From positions 51,989,452-52,053,451 of the forward strand of contig CM072811.1 in assembly GCA_037013495.1 (NCBI GenBank): 64,000 nucleotides of DNA, read 5' to 3'. This DNA comes from Hippophae tibetana (taxonomy: Eukaryota; Streptophyta; Magnoliopsida; Rosales; Elaeagnaceae). Positions 1 to 12,060 of the stretch are shown here, in pieces (the stretch's first letter is position 1; the number at the start of each line of letters is the position of its first letter). The translations under genes and the position numbers were made by a program. The notes beneath the pieces are model-generated. The model did not search any database, was not told where the DNA came from, and saw only the letters and a list, made by a program, of their open reading frames with translations.

Positions 1-131
1 TCTTCCTTCATAGCCTCTGGCTTCTTCCCTGAGAGAGATTGATACAGATAATCCTCTATCTGCATTTTCCAAAATCCGAAATCTGTGCCATCGAATTTCT
101 CAAGTTTCACCTTTCCTTCATCTGCAGCCAT
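1..131 (-). pseudogene. Ty1/copia Gag, N-terminal part, cut by window edge
   Basis: Reading leftward from an ATG at 131, the minus strand encodes about 43 residues beginning MAADEGKVKLEKFDG and continuing through FWKMQIEDYLYQSL. This is the usual start of copia Gag polyproteins (KLEKFDG...F..WK.QIEDYL). The frame is open to the window edge. It lies about 175 bp downstream, in element sense, of a primer-binding site and an LTR, so it is the 5' end of a copia element running out of the window. Whether the element is intact cannot be judged here. Confidence 0.8.
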
Positions 132-307
132 TGCTCCTACTCAAATCCGACTTCCTTTGGATCATTTCTGACTATTTCTGTAAACCATCGTGTATTAGAA
201 CACCTCTATCAACGAAGAAATATCGTCGACAAAATTTCACTATTCACGTAATTCACTATTACATAAATAGTAATCTTTTAGAAAATTGACAGAAATCACC
301 ACCAATA

Positions 308-319
308 GTGCTGATACCA
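308..319 (-). other. Retrotransposon primer-binding site (tRNA-iMet type)
   Basis: The minus strand reads TGGTATCAGCAC, close to the TGGTATCAGAGC primer site complementary to initiator methionine tRNA in many plant copia elements. It sits 2 nt inside the LTR end at 322. Confidence 0.75.
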
Positions 320-321
320 GT

Positions 322-781
322 TGTTGGGAAATTACGCAAATCCCCGATAAGTCATATTTATGAGAAAGCAAGAATAAAAATAACACACAAATTTGATAAC
401 GGAGTTCGAACAATCTTGCTTACGTCTTCGGACCTACTACAGATCTTTTTACTGAAAGAGGAGAAATTATACAATGTGTTTACAACACTCACAACTCACA
501 ACCCACAACCCAATTGCACCCAAGAAAATTACTCTCAATTTTCTCTCACAAAAGCTTTTCTCTCTAAGTTTTTCTCTCAATTGGAATGAACATTTTGGAT
601 GATTAATTCATTATAATTACACATCTATTTATAGGAAAATTCACTCCTTGAATTGCTCCTTAAATTAATGGTTCCTTGAATTAAGCTTCATGTTTTGCTC
701 CATGTTTTACTCCTTGTTTTGCTCCATGTTTTGCTCCTTAATTTGCTCCTAAATTAAGGAGCTTTATAACAATCTCCAACA
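322..781 (-). repeat. 5' LTR of the left-edge copia element
   Basis: The 460-bp segment begins TGTTGG and ends CCAACA on the plus strand, a 6-bp terminal inverted repeat typical of LTRs. Its inner end abuts the primer-binding site. A minus-strand TATAAATA box lies at 633-626. Its U3 half is rich in TTGCTCC/TTACTCC-type words, resembling the 26-bp array in the LTRs of the copia element at 31426-35679, so the two families may be distantly related. The partner LTR lies outside the window. Confidence 0.75.
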
Positions 782-1004
782 TGTCTTTCATGAGATCAAC
801 TTCAACCTTTATGGACACGAGTCACGGATCAAATACTCGATCAAAATGCAGATTGATAATATTTATGGGTTCCTTACAGGATGTTATTTATAATTGTTTA
901 GTTAGTTATATATATTTTTTAACATTTTATGACTACAAAATAAATAAAACTCTATTTATTTATTACAAATTTTAATATTATTAAGGATGAATAAATAATA
1001 TAAT

Positions 1005-1600
1005 TAATTCACTTAAATTAATAAATCCAATCCGATTTTACAGATTCAGATACAAATGAATTGAAATATTGTATAGGCGGATCAGATTCAGATTTAAAAA
1101 TATACAATCCATTCGGATTCTGATTGTATTCAGATTAATAGATTTTATATTTCACTACAATCCAATTTATACCGAATTACTATTAAAATTATAAATAAAT
1201 ATATATGTTATTTTATAATGTGTTATATATATTTAAATATTATACATACCACAATTACATTAAATTCCTATTTTAGTTTTAAAATAAATATAAATATTAA
1301 ATTTTTATAATAATTTAATAATTGCACAAATATAGTTATTATTATTTTTTGATTTTTTAGTTATAATTATAAATAATAAATTTTATATTGCGTTTTATAA
1401 ATGATAAAAATACATATATAAATATTAACATCAATTTGACCTTATCCGAGTTGAAAAATCTAATATGTTTAGATCTAGATTGGTTCAAATTGCTTACATT
1501 ATCAGATTTGATTCAAATTAAAAATATTTAGATCATATTTGGATTAAATCAAATTCGAATTACTGAACAATATGCATTTTTGATCTATTTCTCACTACTA
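1005..1600 (+). repeat. Dispersed AT-rich repeat, copy 1
   Basis: This stretch is recognisably homologous to 36640-37280 in the same orientation. Shared words include tacaatccattcggattc, an attactattaaa block and a taaaataaatataaatatt block, in the same order across about 600 bp. No coding frame or terminal repeats are visible. It is probably an old non-coding mobile element. Confidence 0.6.
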
Positions 1601-3019
1601 GATATTAACACAATTAATATGACAACTATTACATTAAAAAAAATAGATCCTATTATTTTAGGTAATAATTATCGATGATATCAATTACAATTGTAATAAA
1701 ACTTACAGCATAAAGAAGTGCTCTTATAAAATTGATTAAAAATACATTTCTTATAGAATAAAAAAATTAATGATTTGTCAAAAAGTTTAAGTTATTAGAG
1801 ATAAAACTTCCTTAAGCATTACATCATGCTCACAAGTGTTGCTTCATTTATGCATTATATAAGCTAAATAATTACAATTCAATAAACAATTGCTTCATTC
1901 ATGCATTATATAAACTAAATATTTATAATTCAATAAACAAGGGTTACGATCTAACTAAGAAACAAAGCTTTTTAACTCTCTCTATTCTTACGGATACAAA
2001 GGATTTTTTTATGCCCTCTAACCGCCACCTCCTCCACCCCAAATCCCACTCCTAAAAACAATCGCCCATATATCCAATCATAGCCATACCCACAACCATC
2101 CCACCTCTTTTACACCTAAGTATAAAGATTTTTATAGTTCGTGCTTTTCTATCACCTTTCATCAACACCATTGCTATTGGTTTTATCATTCCTTCCAACT
2201 TTTCTCTTGTCGTCGCATTTCATCAGTACTACCTTTGGTGCATCTCTTTCATCTTTATTAACCGTCGTTCATCCCATTAGGTTTTATCATTGTTCACGCC
2301 ACACTCCAAATTTGGTTTTCAATCTGTTTTTCATTCCATTAGCTTTTCAATATGTAGTCCAAATTTGTGTTTTTCATATTTCCTTGAGTATCTCTAAAGG
2401 TAAAACTCATCCCTAATGCTTGCTAGTAGACTTCAAATTTGTTTCACTTGTTTAAGTTTTGTCTATATCAACAATGGATGAGACTATTAAGGAAAATGAA
2501 GATGATTTAGATCCTAGAAATTGGCATTACCGTACCCATCTTTTGGTGATATTGTTTAATTTTATTTGACTTTTGTTGTGTTTTCTTTTATACTTTTTTT
2601 TGGGTTTGCTTGGTTGGCGATGTTTAATTTTTTGTTTGTTTGTTATAGTGGTAGATAGTGATCTTTTCGTTAATCTAGAGAATAAACTAGTTGAGTTCTG
2701 ATCTCAATAGGCTTATAATAGGGAATACTTTAACCCTAGGAATCGGGGCTTGGCCATCCTTCGTTTGCAGTCAACGTTTCGGCAAAGTTTGTCCGTCGAT
2801 AGTTGAATGTTTCGATCTGGTTCGATTCATGGTTGCATCTGCAAACGTGTTCCCATGGGCTGACGCCCCCCAGTCTAGGCATTGATCTATATCACTTCAA
2901 AAGAAATGATATAAAAGTACTTACCTTTTCCTTGGTGACTCGAAGTGGGGTTCCGTCCTCCCTTGCCTTGCAACCTAGGTATGAGTTTTCTTCTTTCCCA
3001 AATTGAAGGAAGGTACTCA
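1601..3019. other. Intergenic, no gene recognised
   Basis: AT-rich sequence, with a less AT-rich patch at about 2690-2980. A short plus-strand frame starting at 2474 (MDETIKENEDDLDPRNW) is open for about 25 residues. I do not recognise it and see no supporting exon structure. Confidence 0.4.
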
Positions 3020-3814
3020 TGTTTGGTTAACTAAAATGAAATAGAAACTTCATTAATTCTTTTCAATTTTATGTTTGGTTGAGTTGAAAAATAGGAATGC
3101 AATTGAATTAATTCCTAAAAGAGAAGGAATAAGAATTCCTTCTCCCCCTTAAAGAATCACGATTCTATTCTCATCTTATTTTTTTCCAATTTTATCCCAA
3201 CTCTAAATATAATCCTAAATCTCAAAACCCTAAATCCTATTTAGAAAAATAATAATTTTAACCCTAAATCTTATCCCACAAATATAACCCTAATTCCTAA
3301 ATCCTAAACTTCAAATATCAAATCCCAAAACCCTAAACCCTATTTAAAAAAATAATATTTTTAACCCTAAAACTTAACCCACAAATATAACCATAAATCA
3401 TAAACTACAAATCCAAAACACTATATAAAAAAATAATAGTTCTAATCATAAACCTTAACCTACAAATATAATCTTAAACCTTAAACCTCAAATCTTAAAT
3501 CTCTAAATCACAAACCTCAATCATAAACCCTATTTAGAAAAATAATAATTTTAATAATATATTTTATTTTTAAATAATAATTTCAATAATTTATTTTGTC
3601 TGATAAAAAAATAATAATTAAATTATATTATTTAAACTTTAATGAATATAAAAATATTAAAGTAATATAAAATGTTTTATATTACATTCTAGTTATAAAT
3701 CAAATATTATAATACTGATTTTTTTTTATTCCAATGATAAAATTAAATAAAATTCTTTTTTTTTCTATTACATTTTGTTCTTATTTTGATTTTGATTTTT
3801 CTGTTAATCAAACA
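3020..3814. mobile_element. MITE-like element with telomere-like ccctaaa motifs
   Basis: The ends are a near-perfect 12-bp inverted repeat: TGTTTGGTTAAC at 3020-3031 and, reverse-complemented, TGTTTGATTAAC at 3803-3814. The interior (3180-3540) is a degenerate tandem of ccctaaa-type words separated by 'tatttagaaaaataataattttaa'-like blocks. No transposase frame is seen. A second family member starts at 63748. No clear target-site duplication is visible. Confidence 0.55.
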
Positions 3815-5220
3815 ACACCTTAACAGTTAAGAATACAATCTTTATTATTTGGATGGACATTTAGGTTTATTATAGGAGTGTTGTGCAATTTTTTTATTTT
3901 GATTGTTATATATTTGTTTTAATTTGTTTGGCTGGTAGAAGAAGTCATTATTTTGATTTGTATTTGTACTGGTTAAGTTAATAATATTATCTCTATTTTG
4001 ATTAAAAAATAAGGTTATAAGGATTTTAACAAAATAACTACCATTTAAATATTGTGTTAAAAGATATTTAAAAATTAATATTATGTTAAAATTTGTTAAA
4101 AACTTAAATTTGTACCAACAATCATGACTTGCATTATTCTCACCAATAGAGTCCTCGATTTTAATCAAGGGAAGATGATGAGGCAGGATATTCTTTAATT
4201 TCTGCTAATATTACGTACATAATTAAGAAACTAATACATAGATAGGGACAATATAATATTTTTGATACATAAGCTCTTATATTTCTTAATATTATTTATT
4301 ACATGGGCTAACTTGTTATGATTTATTCTAATATAAAAAAAAAAATCCAATGTATCTGGAAGAGTACACAAGTTGACAATTTTTAATTGTTCTGTGTCTG
4401 AACTCTGAACCAGCAAAGACCTCCGCACAGTGATTTTATTTGGACTCATTTGGCATTATTATTACAAGGAATCTTCTTTTATATAAAACTAGGAGATTAA
4501 TTATATAAATTGGTATCGGAGTAATGTTGATATGTTGATCCATAATCTAAAAATATAAATTCAAATGTAAAAAGGAAGGCAAAAACATAATCATTTTAAA
4601 TATTCTCCTTCTTTATTCCCTAATTGTGACATGTTATTTAAATTAGATTATATATTAATCCATAATTAATCAATAATTTCTCATATATATAATTAAACAT
4701 TGTTGTTACTCCAAGATTTTTATTTATTTATGTATTTATTGAGATCGGTTTTGGGCATTATTAATAAATCATTCAATAGCACTAATTTGAGAAAAGTTGA
4801 AATATTTAATTAAATATTAGGAATTAAATTATATAAATTGAATGATTAATAACTAAAGTATAATATTTTAAATATATTAGAGACGAAATGCAGGGAAAAG
4901 AGTTTATTTTAATAAATCTTTTACTGAACTCGAAATCAGAATCTACATTATTTAGAGAAAATGTATATTGAATTTTGTTATAAGAAAAAACTAGATTTAT
5001 GTTGTTAATTCATTGGAAAACTAAGTGTGCTTGCTAAATCAGTATCTAATTTTTAAATATTATGCTAAACTCTGACGTAAGATTAATTAAAATATTTGTT
5101 TTATAATATTGCTTCCTCGAACCCAAAAGGCATCAACTTTATGGGAAGCAAAGGCCGTAAGTATGTGATCAATATGAGCAACTGAAGTTAATTAATATTT
5201 ATATAAAAAAATGCATCTAA
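3815..5220. other. Intergenic, nothing recognised
   Basis: AT-rich DNA with no convincing coding frame, RNA gene or structured repeat. Confidence 0.5.
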
Positions 5221-5274
5221 TGAGAGTGATGTAAATTTAGCCCGGTGGATCAAAACCCAAATGATACAACCCGA

Positions 5275-5690
5275 TTCGACCCTATTCTAAGTTTAATTTA
5301 TAAAATATATGTATCTTTAAAATTGTATATAATTATTTTATAACTTATTACATCATTTAAACTCAAATATTGATTTAAATAAATTCAAAATTCAAATAAA
5401 TCATGCCCAAATCTATCTAAATGTTTTGGAATAAGTTCAAAATATGTATTTAATTTAAAAAATTAATCTGATATGGTACAAAAATATACATGATTTGATA
5501 ATAACTAACCTAAATTCAATACTCGAAACCGAAACTTGAGCCGAAGTTTCAAACTTAAGTTAAATTTAAATTTTATAAAATATATACACCTTTAAATATT
5601 ATATGTCATTGTTATATAACTTTTTATATCAATTAAATTCGAATATTAACGGAAATAAATTCAAAATTAAAATAATTATATACTACTTAC
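5275..5690. repeat. Imperfect direct repeat, period about 280 bp
   Basis: A block at about 5288-5400 (tttataaaatatatgtatc..., then caaatattgatttaaataaattcaaaatt) recurs in diverged form at about 5565-5675 in the same order. Non-coding. Confidence 0.5.
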
Positions 5691-5770
5691 TTCAAAATAA
5701 ACATAACTCAACAATATCATATCTCAACCCAAAGTTTTCAACTTAAATAAGTCTAACCCATTTTAATTTA

Positions 5771-7071
5771 CATCTCTAAAAATGAGATGATTGTTCACCT
5801 TTCAAATTAAGTAACATACTTAATTACCTTCATAATTCGTTTGTACATCTTATTCTTTCTTTTTCAAATATAATTTTAGTTATCTTAACCTTAAAAAAGA
5901 AATGGATTGTTTAATCCTCTATACCAATTTTCTAACCTAATAAGACTAAAGGTTCATTTCTTAATTTTATAAAGATAATTTAAAAGATTTATTTAAAGAG
6001 TAATAAAATGCCCCTTTCAAACAGACGAACGCGCACATTTTTCCTAACCAAGGAACCCCAACCCGACTCTCCCCTCCTTATAGGAAGAGTCTGAAAAAAA
6101 ATCTAGTTTTTTCCCCTTATACATCGATCCATTTTTTTTATAATTTCAAAAATGCTCCTAAATCCACAATTGAAGCTTTAATTAGTTACGGATTAAGGAT
6201 TTTAAATATACAAGATATACCATATAAACATGAAAAAATTGTATAATTTGTTTTAAGTTATGGTATGTATATCTCATTTAAGTATAAATATATCTAAATT
6301 ATTAAGTTTGTAGTGTGTTGAGTCATAAAACATTAAAAATAAAAATGCTTGTAGTGTTTAGTTTGTTGGGCCAAAACGAGTAAAATAAAATAAATTTGAG
6401 TTATGTTCGCAGTACAAATTCAGAAAAATATTTTTTCTATTAATAAAATTAATGAGTACAAAGTAAAAGATAATATAATAAATTGAGATAAATTCAAAAT
6501 AGTAACATACAAATATTTTTTAAACTCACTATTTTATCACTCATAGAAAATATCTTAAATATTTTCTCTCACTTTTTTACACACATAACACTATTTTTCA
6601 TTAAAATAAATTATTCCTTTAGTTTTACTTACCTTCTTTTCTTTGTTGTGTCTCTCTAATGCAAAAAACATTACATATTTCTAAGCAAAATTGTATATCA
6701 TTTATGTGACCAAAAATTGTTCATCTAATTAAACAAATTTTATTCACACAAATATTATATATTTATTAAATGTGATTACAATTAACATTTTTATTTCTTC
6801 ATTTTTTCACGTGAGACCTACATAGTTCAGTTAATGGGTTCGATAGTCTTTTACAAAATGCCGAACTCATTTATAGAAGAGTATTTAAGGAATTTGAAAA
6901 ATCAAATTAAAATGTTGTTGTTATTATTTGGATAAACGATATATATGTCTTAACCAGATATATCTTAGCCAATCTGGTTGGGTACGACCTACAGATAAAA
7001 ACACCGTGTTATGTGATCTATTGAAGATAAGGTGTTATGCGACCTGTACGTTGTGAATTTATAGGGTTGTC
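5771..7071. other. Intergenic, nothing recognised
   Basis: AT-rich sequence between the direct repeat and the AT microsatellite; no coding or structural signal seen. Confidence 0.5.
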
Positions 7072-7098
7072 ATATATATATATATATATATATATATT
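7072..7098. repeat. (AT)n microsatellite
   Basis: Uninterrupted alternating AT run of about 27 bp. Confidence 0.9.
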
Positions 7099-7277
7099 AC
7101 ATTAAAAAGCATTATCTAGCCACTGTGGCCATAAACAATAAGATTACATCACAAACCATAATCCAGTTAACAACTACTATCGGATATCCAATGTACAAGC
7201 ATTAAGCATCTTTCTTATTATTTTCTTATAAACATAAATTATGTCAGTGATGTTGCCAGCTTCCAAATAGAAATAAA

Positions 7278-7543
7278 CACCACTTGTATAAATAAGTCCA
7301 AGGGGAATGATTGTAATAGTAGGCGAAACAACACTTGTACATTAAAAAGTGTTAATTTATGACATTATTGCGTATAATATGATTGAAATTCACAAACTAG
7401 TGTCTTTATTTTATCACAAAGAGGTATCATATCAATAACGAATCTTCATCAGTTAGGCAACTTTAGAAAAACCATTCTTTAGGCAACTTTAGAAAAACCA
7501 TTCTTTCTTATTTTTTATGCAACACTTATTTATACAAGTGGTG
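7278..7543. mobile_element. Small element with perfect 20-bp terminal inverted repeats
   Basis: CACCACTTGTATAAATAAGT at 7278-7297 is matched exactly by its reverse complement at 7524-7543. The 266-bp unit has no coding frame. It contains a 26-bp tandem duplication at 7453-7504 (TTAGGCAACTTTAGAAAAAC...). The size and TIR suggest a non-autonomous DNA transposon; the flanks show no obvious target-site duplication. Confidence 0.55.
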
Positions 7544-8640
7544 TAACTTAAAAACAAGAAGATTCGATACATTGTTGACCCTCCACTGTAAGTGGAATTC
7601 ATCTTGATTGAAATGTTTTTCTAATTCAACTTTTACTCCGATTAAAACAAATCTAATCGGGTTTACATGATTAACTAATTTTGAATTTTGATATTAATCT
7701 ATTTTATTTGTTTCTCTAAATTCAATACGTCCCTTTATTTTTAAAACAAATCTACGTGAAATAATTATTAATCATAATAAACCCATGTTTCATAAATTAG
7801 TTAAATATAACAACCTATGCTTAATAATGAAATCTCATCGTAAAAATTCAAACACATTATTTGAGATTGACTCATATACTTATAAATTCATATGTATATT
7901 GATATTTTTTTACTATGATACTTATTTATTTTTATTTCTTAACAAATAATTTAATCCTTTTTTAATCACTTTTCTTTTCAAGGTATTTACAATACTTTAA
8001 TCATTTTTTTTGTTTTCAATGTACATCGTATAAATTTTATATTAACTGTTGTTAAAAATTAATTATAAAAATCAAAGAAATAAAAAATAAAAAAAATTCT
8101 CATTGATTTTTATGCATCCAAATTGACTTTTTTCAGTTGAAAATTATTATTAATCTTATATTACACTTGAAAGTTAAGTTTTTATAGTTCAAATATTATT
8201 GATTTAAGTAATACTTATGACTTGAATTAGATGGAAGAATCAAACTAAATTACTTCACGTGGTTTACATATGACATTTTTTTTTCAAATTTTCGTCCATG
8301 ATAATTTTAAGATTTATGTGCTCCATCTTGAATAATTTGAAAAGACAAGAATTAAAATCTTACACTAATTATTAGTAACAAAATTTCTTAAAACTTTTCA
8401 CGAGAGTTATGAATCAACAACATAAAGTTATTTGAGCATATAGATTGTTTGGGTTTGAGTTGATGAAATTAAAGATGCTAATGGAAAAATCGCTTCAAGT
8501 GATGATGATGGTGCAAATGCAATCGTGTCTGCGTTGTAGTGCAGGATAGAAATGCATATATGCATGTTAGCAAGCCCTTAGCCAGTTGTGCTATAACAAA
8601 CCATGCTACAAGCTACAAGAAAGTGGTCCGAAAGCTATGA
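7544..8640. other. Intergenic, nothing recognised
   Basis: AT-rich DNA. No gene, RNA or repeat structure that I can support. Confidence 0.45.
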
Positions 8641-8644
8641 ATAA

Positions 8645-8972
8645 GCTAACTCAATAGATTTTGATTTTATTGTATTACTTTTAGTAATGTAAATACATTG
8701 AGTTAGTTACAAGCTATTTCAAACTATTACTAAAATGTAAATCTATAAATAGATAATAGATTGTAGCATAATCATTAAAGAATTACAAGACATTTATTCA
8801 CTCACATGTATCTCTCTCAATTACATTCTCATTCTTGTCTCTCTCAGACTCTCTTGCTTCCATAGTTCTCAAAGAACTCTCTTGCTGCTCTTGCACTTCA
8901 CGTATAGTATTGATGTTGTTGTTCGAACATTTCAACCAGATCTTCATCCTTTACTTTACTGTATGAATTACA
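8645..8972 (+). repeat. Copia-type LTR, upstream copy (decayed)
   Basis: Shares ordered blocks with 9890-10079: 'cttttagtaatgtaaatac', 'attgagttagttacaag', 'tattactaaaatgtaa', 'tctataaata', then a pyrimidine-rich ctcatctctctc tract. It ends ...TTACA just before a primer-binding site. A plus-strand TATAAATAG box is at about 8744-8752. The left boundary is uncertain by tens of bases. Confidence 0.6.
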
Positions 8973-8975
8973 TTA

Positions 8976-8987
8976 TGGTCTCAGAGC
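8976..8987 (+). other. Primer-binding site (tRNA-iMet type)
   Basis: TGGTCTCAGAGC differs at one base from the standard TGGTATCAGAGC. It lies 3 nt after the LTR end, and fixes the element's orientation as plus. Confidence 0.7.
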
Positions 8988-9039
8988 ACTGAAGCTACAA
9001 AGCTTCAAATCGTGGAGAAAGTTATGAACAAAGTTCAAG

Positions 9040-9228
9040 ATGATCAAAGGTTTGGATATACTATGGATCACGCTGACCACATTATATTATCAATTTCAAC
9101 ATCACATTTCTTTAATTAAGTTAGATCATTCTAATTTTGTAGTACGAAAGAAACAAGTGATCAAAATATTTTGTATCTTTGATTTAGAAAGATTCATCAC
9201 AGATGGTCCACTAGACGAAATGATATGA
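9040..9228 (+). pseudogene. Copia Gag N-terminal fragment
   Basis: A 62-codon open frame downstream of the primer-binding site contains SLIKLDHSNFVVRKKQV and DLERFITDG, matching the conserved copia Gag start (KLDhSNf..W..QV...L...dLe.fi.g). The usual tryptophan is lost and the frame closes early. A remnant only. Confidence 0.6.
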
Positions 9229-9467
9229 AGTTAGTTTATAAGATGTATACATCAAGAGGTCTTAAGGCACATCTCTAGTTTTAATGAAAGAAGCTTGAAC
9301 ATGCTAGATAATTATTTTTTGTCTAAATCTAAGTCAAAAATTATAAAATTACTCAAGTTCAAAGATTATCTAAAGCAAATTTGAGTATCAATGAACAGGT
9401 ACTTAAGTTGAGATAATTATTATATCAACTAGAGTCTTCTAGTTATACATAAATGAATAAGATAAAG

Positions 9468-9808
9468 TGTTGCATCTACGGTACTACTTATAAATTTGAC
9501 TACAGTACTACTTATAAATTTTGACAACATTCTAACAAAAAATTTGATTTTTGAATTATAAACTAGATTTGAGTTTCTAACATGGTATTAAAACTAGGCT
9601 TTTGGCGATGTCGGGCACCTTTGAAACTTACCATCCACGTCGGTACTAAGGCACAACTTCGACGCCTATCCGATGTAAGGGGGAGTGTTAAGGAAGGAAA
9701 GTTTCACATTGATCAAAAGTTCGACAACAGTATTACTTATAAACCTGGGTAACCCTTCTAACTCAAAAATTAATTTTTGGGTTATGAATTAGACATGTGT
9801 TTCTAAAA
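9468..9808 (+). mobile_element. TRIM-like miniature LTR retrotransposon
   Basis: Two diverged terminal direct repeats (about 9468-9582 and 9686-9808) share the ordered words gaca/cta-cagta-tactta-taaa, ttctaac, aatttttgg-ttatgaa and tgagtttctaa. The left repeat is followed directly by TGGTATTAAAAC (9583-9594), a decayed tRNA-iMet primer site. The right one is preceded by the polypurine tract AAGGGGGAG (9677-9685) and starts TGTTA. The total is about 340 bp with a non-coding interior of about 100 bp, the plan of a TRIM element. It sits inside the copia remnant. No target duplication was found. Confidence 0.5.
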
Positions 9809-9889
9809 ACTGGTTTACTTCTCAATCATCAAAGTTAAAGCTGGCTTGAGTTAAGAAATTGCACACATGATTATTTGTTTGGCTGAATA

Positions 9890-10079
9890 GGTTTTGAATT
9901 TGTTGCATTGCTTTTAGTAATGTAAATACATTGAGTTAGTTACAAGTTATTACTAAAATGTAAGTCTATAAATATACAATAGATTGTAACAGAATCTTCA
10001 ATAAACAGGAGGGCATTTCTTCACTCATCTTTCTCGATTACATTCTTGGCCGAGCACTTCAACCTTATTGTTAAGTTAT
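9890..10079 (+). repeat. Copia-type LTR, downstream copy (decayed)
   Basis: Homologous to 8645-8972, including the taagtctataaatatacaatagattgtaac block. It ends where the CACTA-like terminus at 10080 begins. It could be the 3' LTR of the element starting at 8645, or the 5' LTR of the copia coding remnant at 10190-12060. Confidence 0.5.
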
Positions 10080-10188
10080 CACTACTACAAAAAAGGGCAT
10101 TAAAGTCGGTTCAACGCGTGAACCAACTTTACGTTTAAAGTCGTTTCACGTGATAAACCAACTTTACGCAAGTTATGACATTTCATAA
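10080..10188 (+). mobile_element. CACTA-like transposon end
   Basis: Starts CACTACTACAAAAAAGGGCA followed by TTAAAGTCGGTT, the typical terminal and subterminal signature of plant CACTA (En/Spm-type) elements. It then carries alternating AACCAACTTTACG and its near-inverse. The right boundary is a guess, set where copia Gag coding resumes. The same motif style recurs at 50502-50861. Confidence 0.5.
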
Positions 10189-10189
10189 C

Positions 10190-12060
10190 TGGTGATATCT
10201 CTATACCCATTCAAGAAATCACTGAAAAAAACTCCTTATTTACTAACCACCTTAAAGAGTGGGAGAGTAAACATCATCAAATTATTACCTGGTTTCGTAA
10301 CACCATCTTACCCTCCATCCATGGTGAATTTTGTCGTTTTAACACTACCAAAGAAGTTTGAGAATTTCTTAAGGCTCGCTTCACTACAATAGATTTGGCC
10401 AACCAATATTAACTTCTAACAACTCTTCGTACCAAATGCCAAAGGGTTGATCAAACCATTAACCAATTTCTTTCTAAAATGCATACTATTTGGGATCAAC
10501 TCACTCTCTCTGAACCAACTTGGACGAACAAGATTGATGCTGAGATGTTTGTAACTTACCGTAATCACCAGCATCTTGTTATTTTTCTCATAACTCTCCA
10601 TGATCGATTTGAACCTATTCGGGTTTCCTTACTCCATCAGAGTCCTTTTCCATCCTTAGATACTACTGTGACTGAGTTTCACTTTGAAAAAACTCGGATG
10701 GGGGTTTTCAAAGTTCATCATACAGATTCTGTTCTTGCCACCCCCTCTTATCTCCTTAAAGGAAGTTTTAAAGAGGGCTTCAAACATTAAGGTTGCACCT
10801 ACTACCATAACCCAAATCATGAGCTTCTTACATGTCCTATTCTGGTATGTATATATTGTCACAAGAAGGGTCCAGGATACTTTCAGAATCCCTCTCAACA
10901 TATTTCAGGTAAAACTAGTAACTCATTTATCATTGCTGCTATTTCTGAGGATAATCATGACAAATTTACCTTCTCCACTCAAGAACTTGAAGGTGTTCTT
11001 AAACATATTCTCTCAAAATCTAGTAATCTTCCCCTTAATGTCTTGTCTCTCACATCAGGTAAATCTTTATAGTATTTTGATTCTGCTTGTTGTAACCATA
11101 TGACTCATGATACTCACATCTTTTCTCCCACACAATCTTTCATCTTCAAACCTTTAATTCAAACTGCTAATGGTTCACATATGCATGTTAATGTTGTAGG
11201 ATAAGTTTCCACATCTTCTATATCACTTTTTGACACCTTTCATATTCCCAACCTTACTCTAAATCTTATCTCTATTGGTCAATTATGTGAACTTGGTCTT
11301 ACTATTATTTTTTCTTCTTCTGGTTGTCATATGCAGGATCCACAGAGAGGATAGATCATTGGGATAGGCCGTAAGGTTGGACGACTATTTGAACTTATCA
11401 ACCTTCATCTACCCAATACTCCTCATACTTCAGTTGCTACTTCTACTACTCCTATCAATCTATGGTATGCTCGTCTAGGTCATACATCTATAGGACGTCT
11501 TCTTCCCTTAGCATCTTCTGGTAAATTAAGATTTGTTTCTATTTTTGATAATGTAAATTGTTTGCCTTATCAATTGGGAAAACAACTTGTTTTATGTTTT
11601 AATAAAAGTGATTCTACTTTTGTCTTCCATTTTGACTTAATTCATTCTGATGTTTGGGGTCCATCCTCACATCCTACTATAGAGTGATGTGTTTACTTTG
11701 TTATTTTTATTGATGATTATTCAAGATTCATATAGATTTTTCTCATAAAATATAGATCTTAATTACCCAAAATTTATTATGATTTTTCCCAAAAGGTTAA
11801 AACCTAATTTTCTCAAAATATCAAAGTAATTAGAGCTGATAATGCTATGGAATATAAAGAAATAATTTTTTTTAAATTTTCTTCTACAAAATGGGATTCT
11901 TACTCAATATTCTTGTCCTATCATATCTCAACAAAATGAAAGAGCTAAACGAAAACATAAACATATTCTTAATATTGTTTATACTCTCCTTATTTCTAGT
12001 TTTTATCCTAAACACTTTTAGGGTGAAGCATTTATTGCGACTGTTTATACCATCAAATGT
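10190..12060 (+). pseudogene. Copia gag-pol remnant (Gag, GAG-pre-integrase, integrase part)
   Basis: Translated pieces in order: Gag with NTILPSIHGEFCRFNTTKEV and IWDQLTLSEPTW; a protease-like YFDSACCNHMT at about 11070-11105; PNLTLNLISIGQL; the GAG-pre-integrase words LWYARLGHTSIGRL; and integrase words HSDVWGP, FIDDYSRF and RADNAMEY. Several stops and frameshifts interrupt it. It ends before any reverse transcriptase, so it is a truncated element. The 5' part of Gag is missing where the CACTA-like end abuts. Confidence 0.7.

Noticed and set aside
308..589. 93-codon plus ORF near the left end
   Set aside because: Lies within the copia LTR, opposite to the element's sense; no protein-like features.
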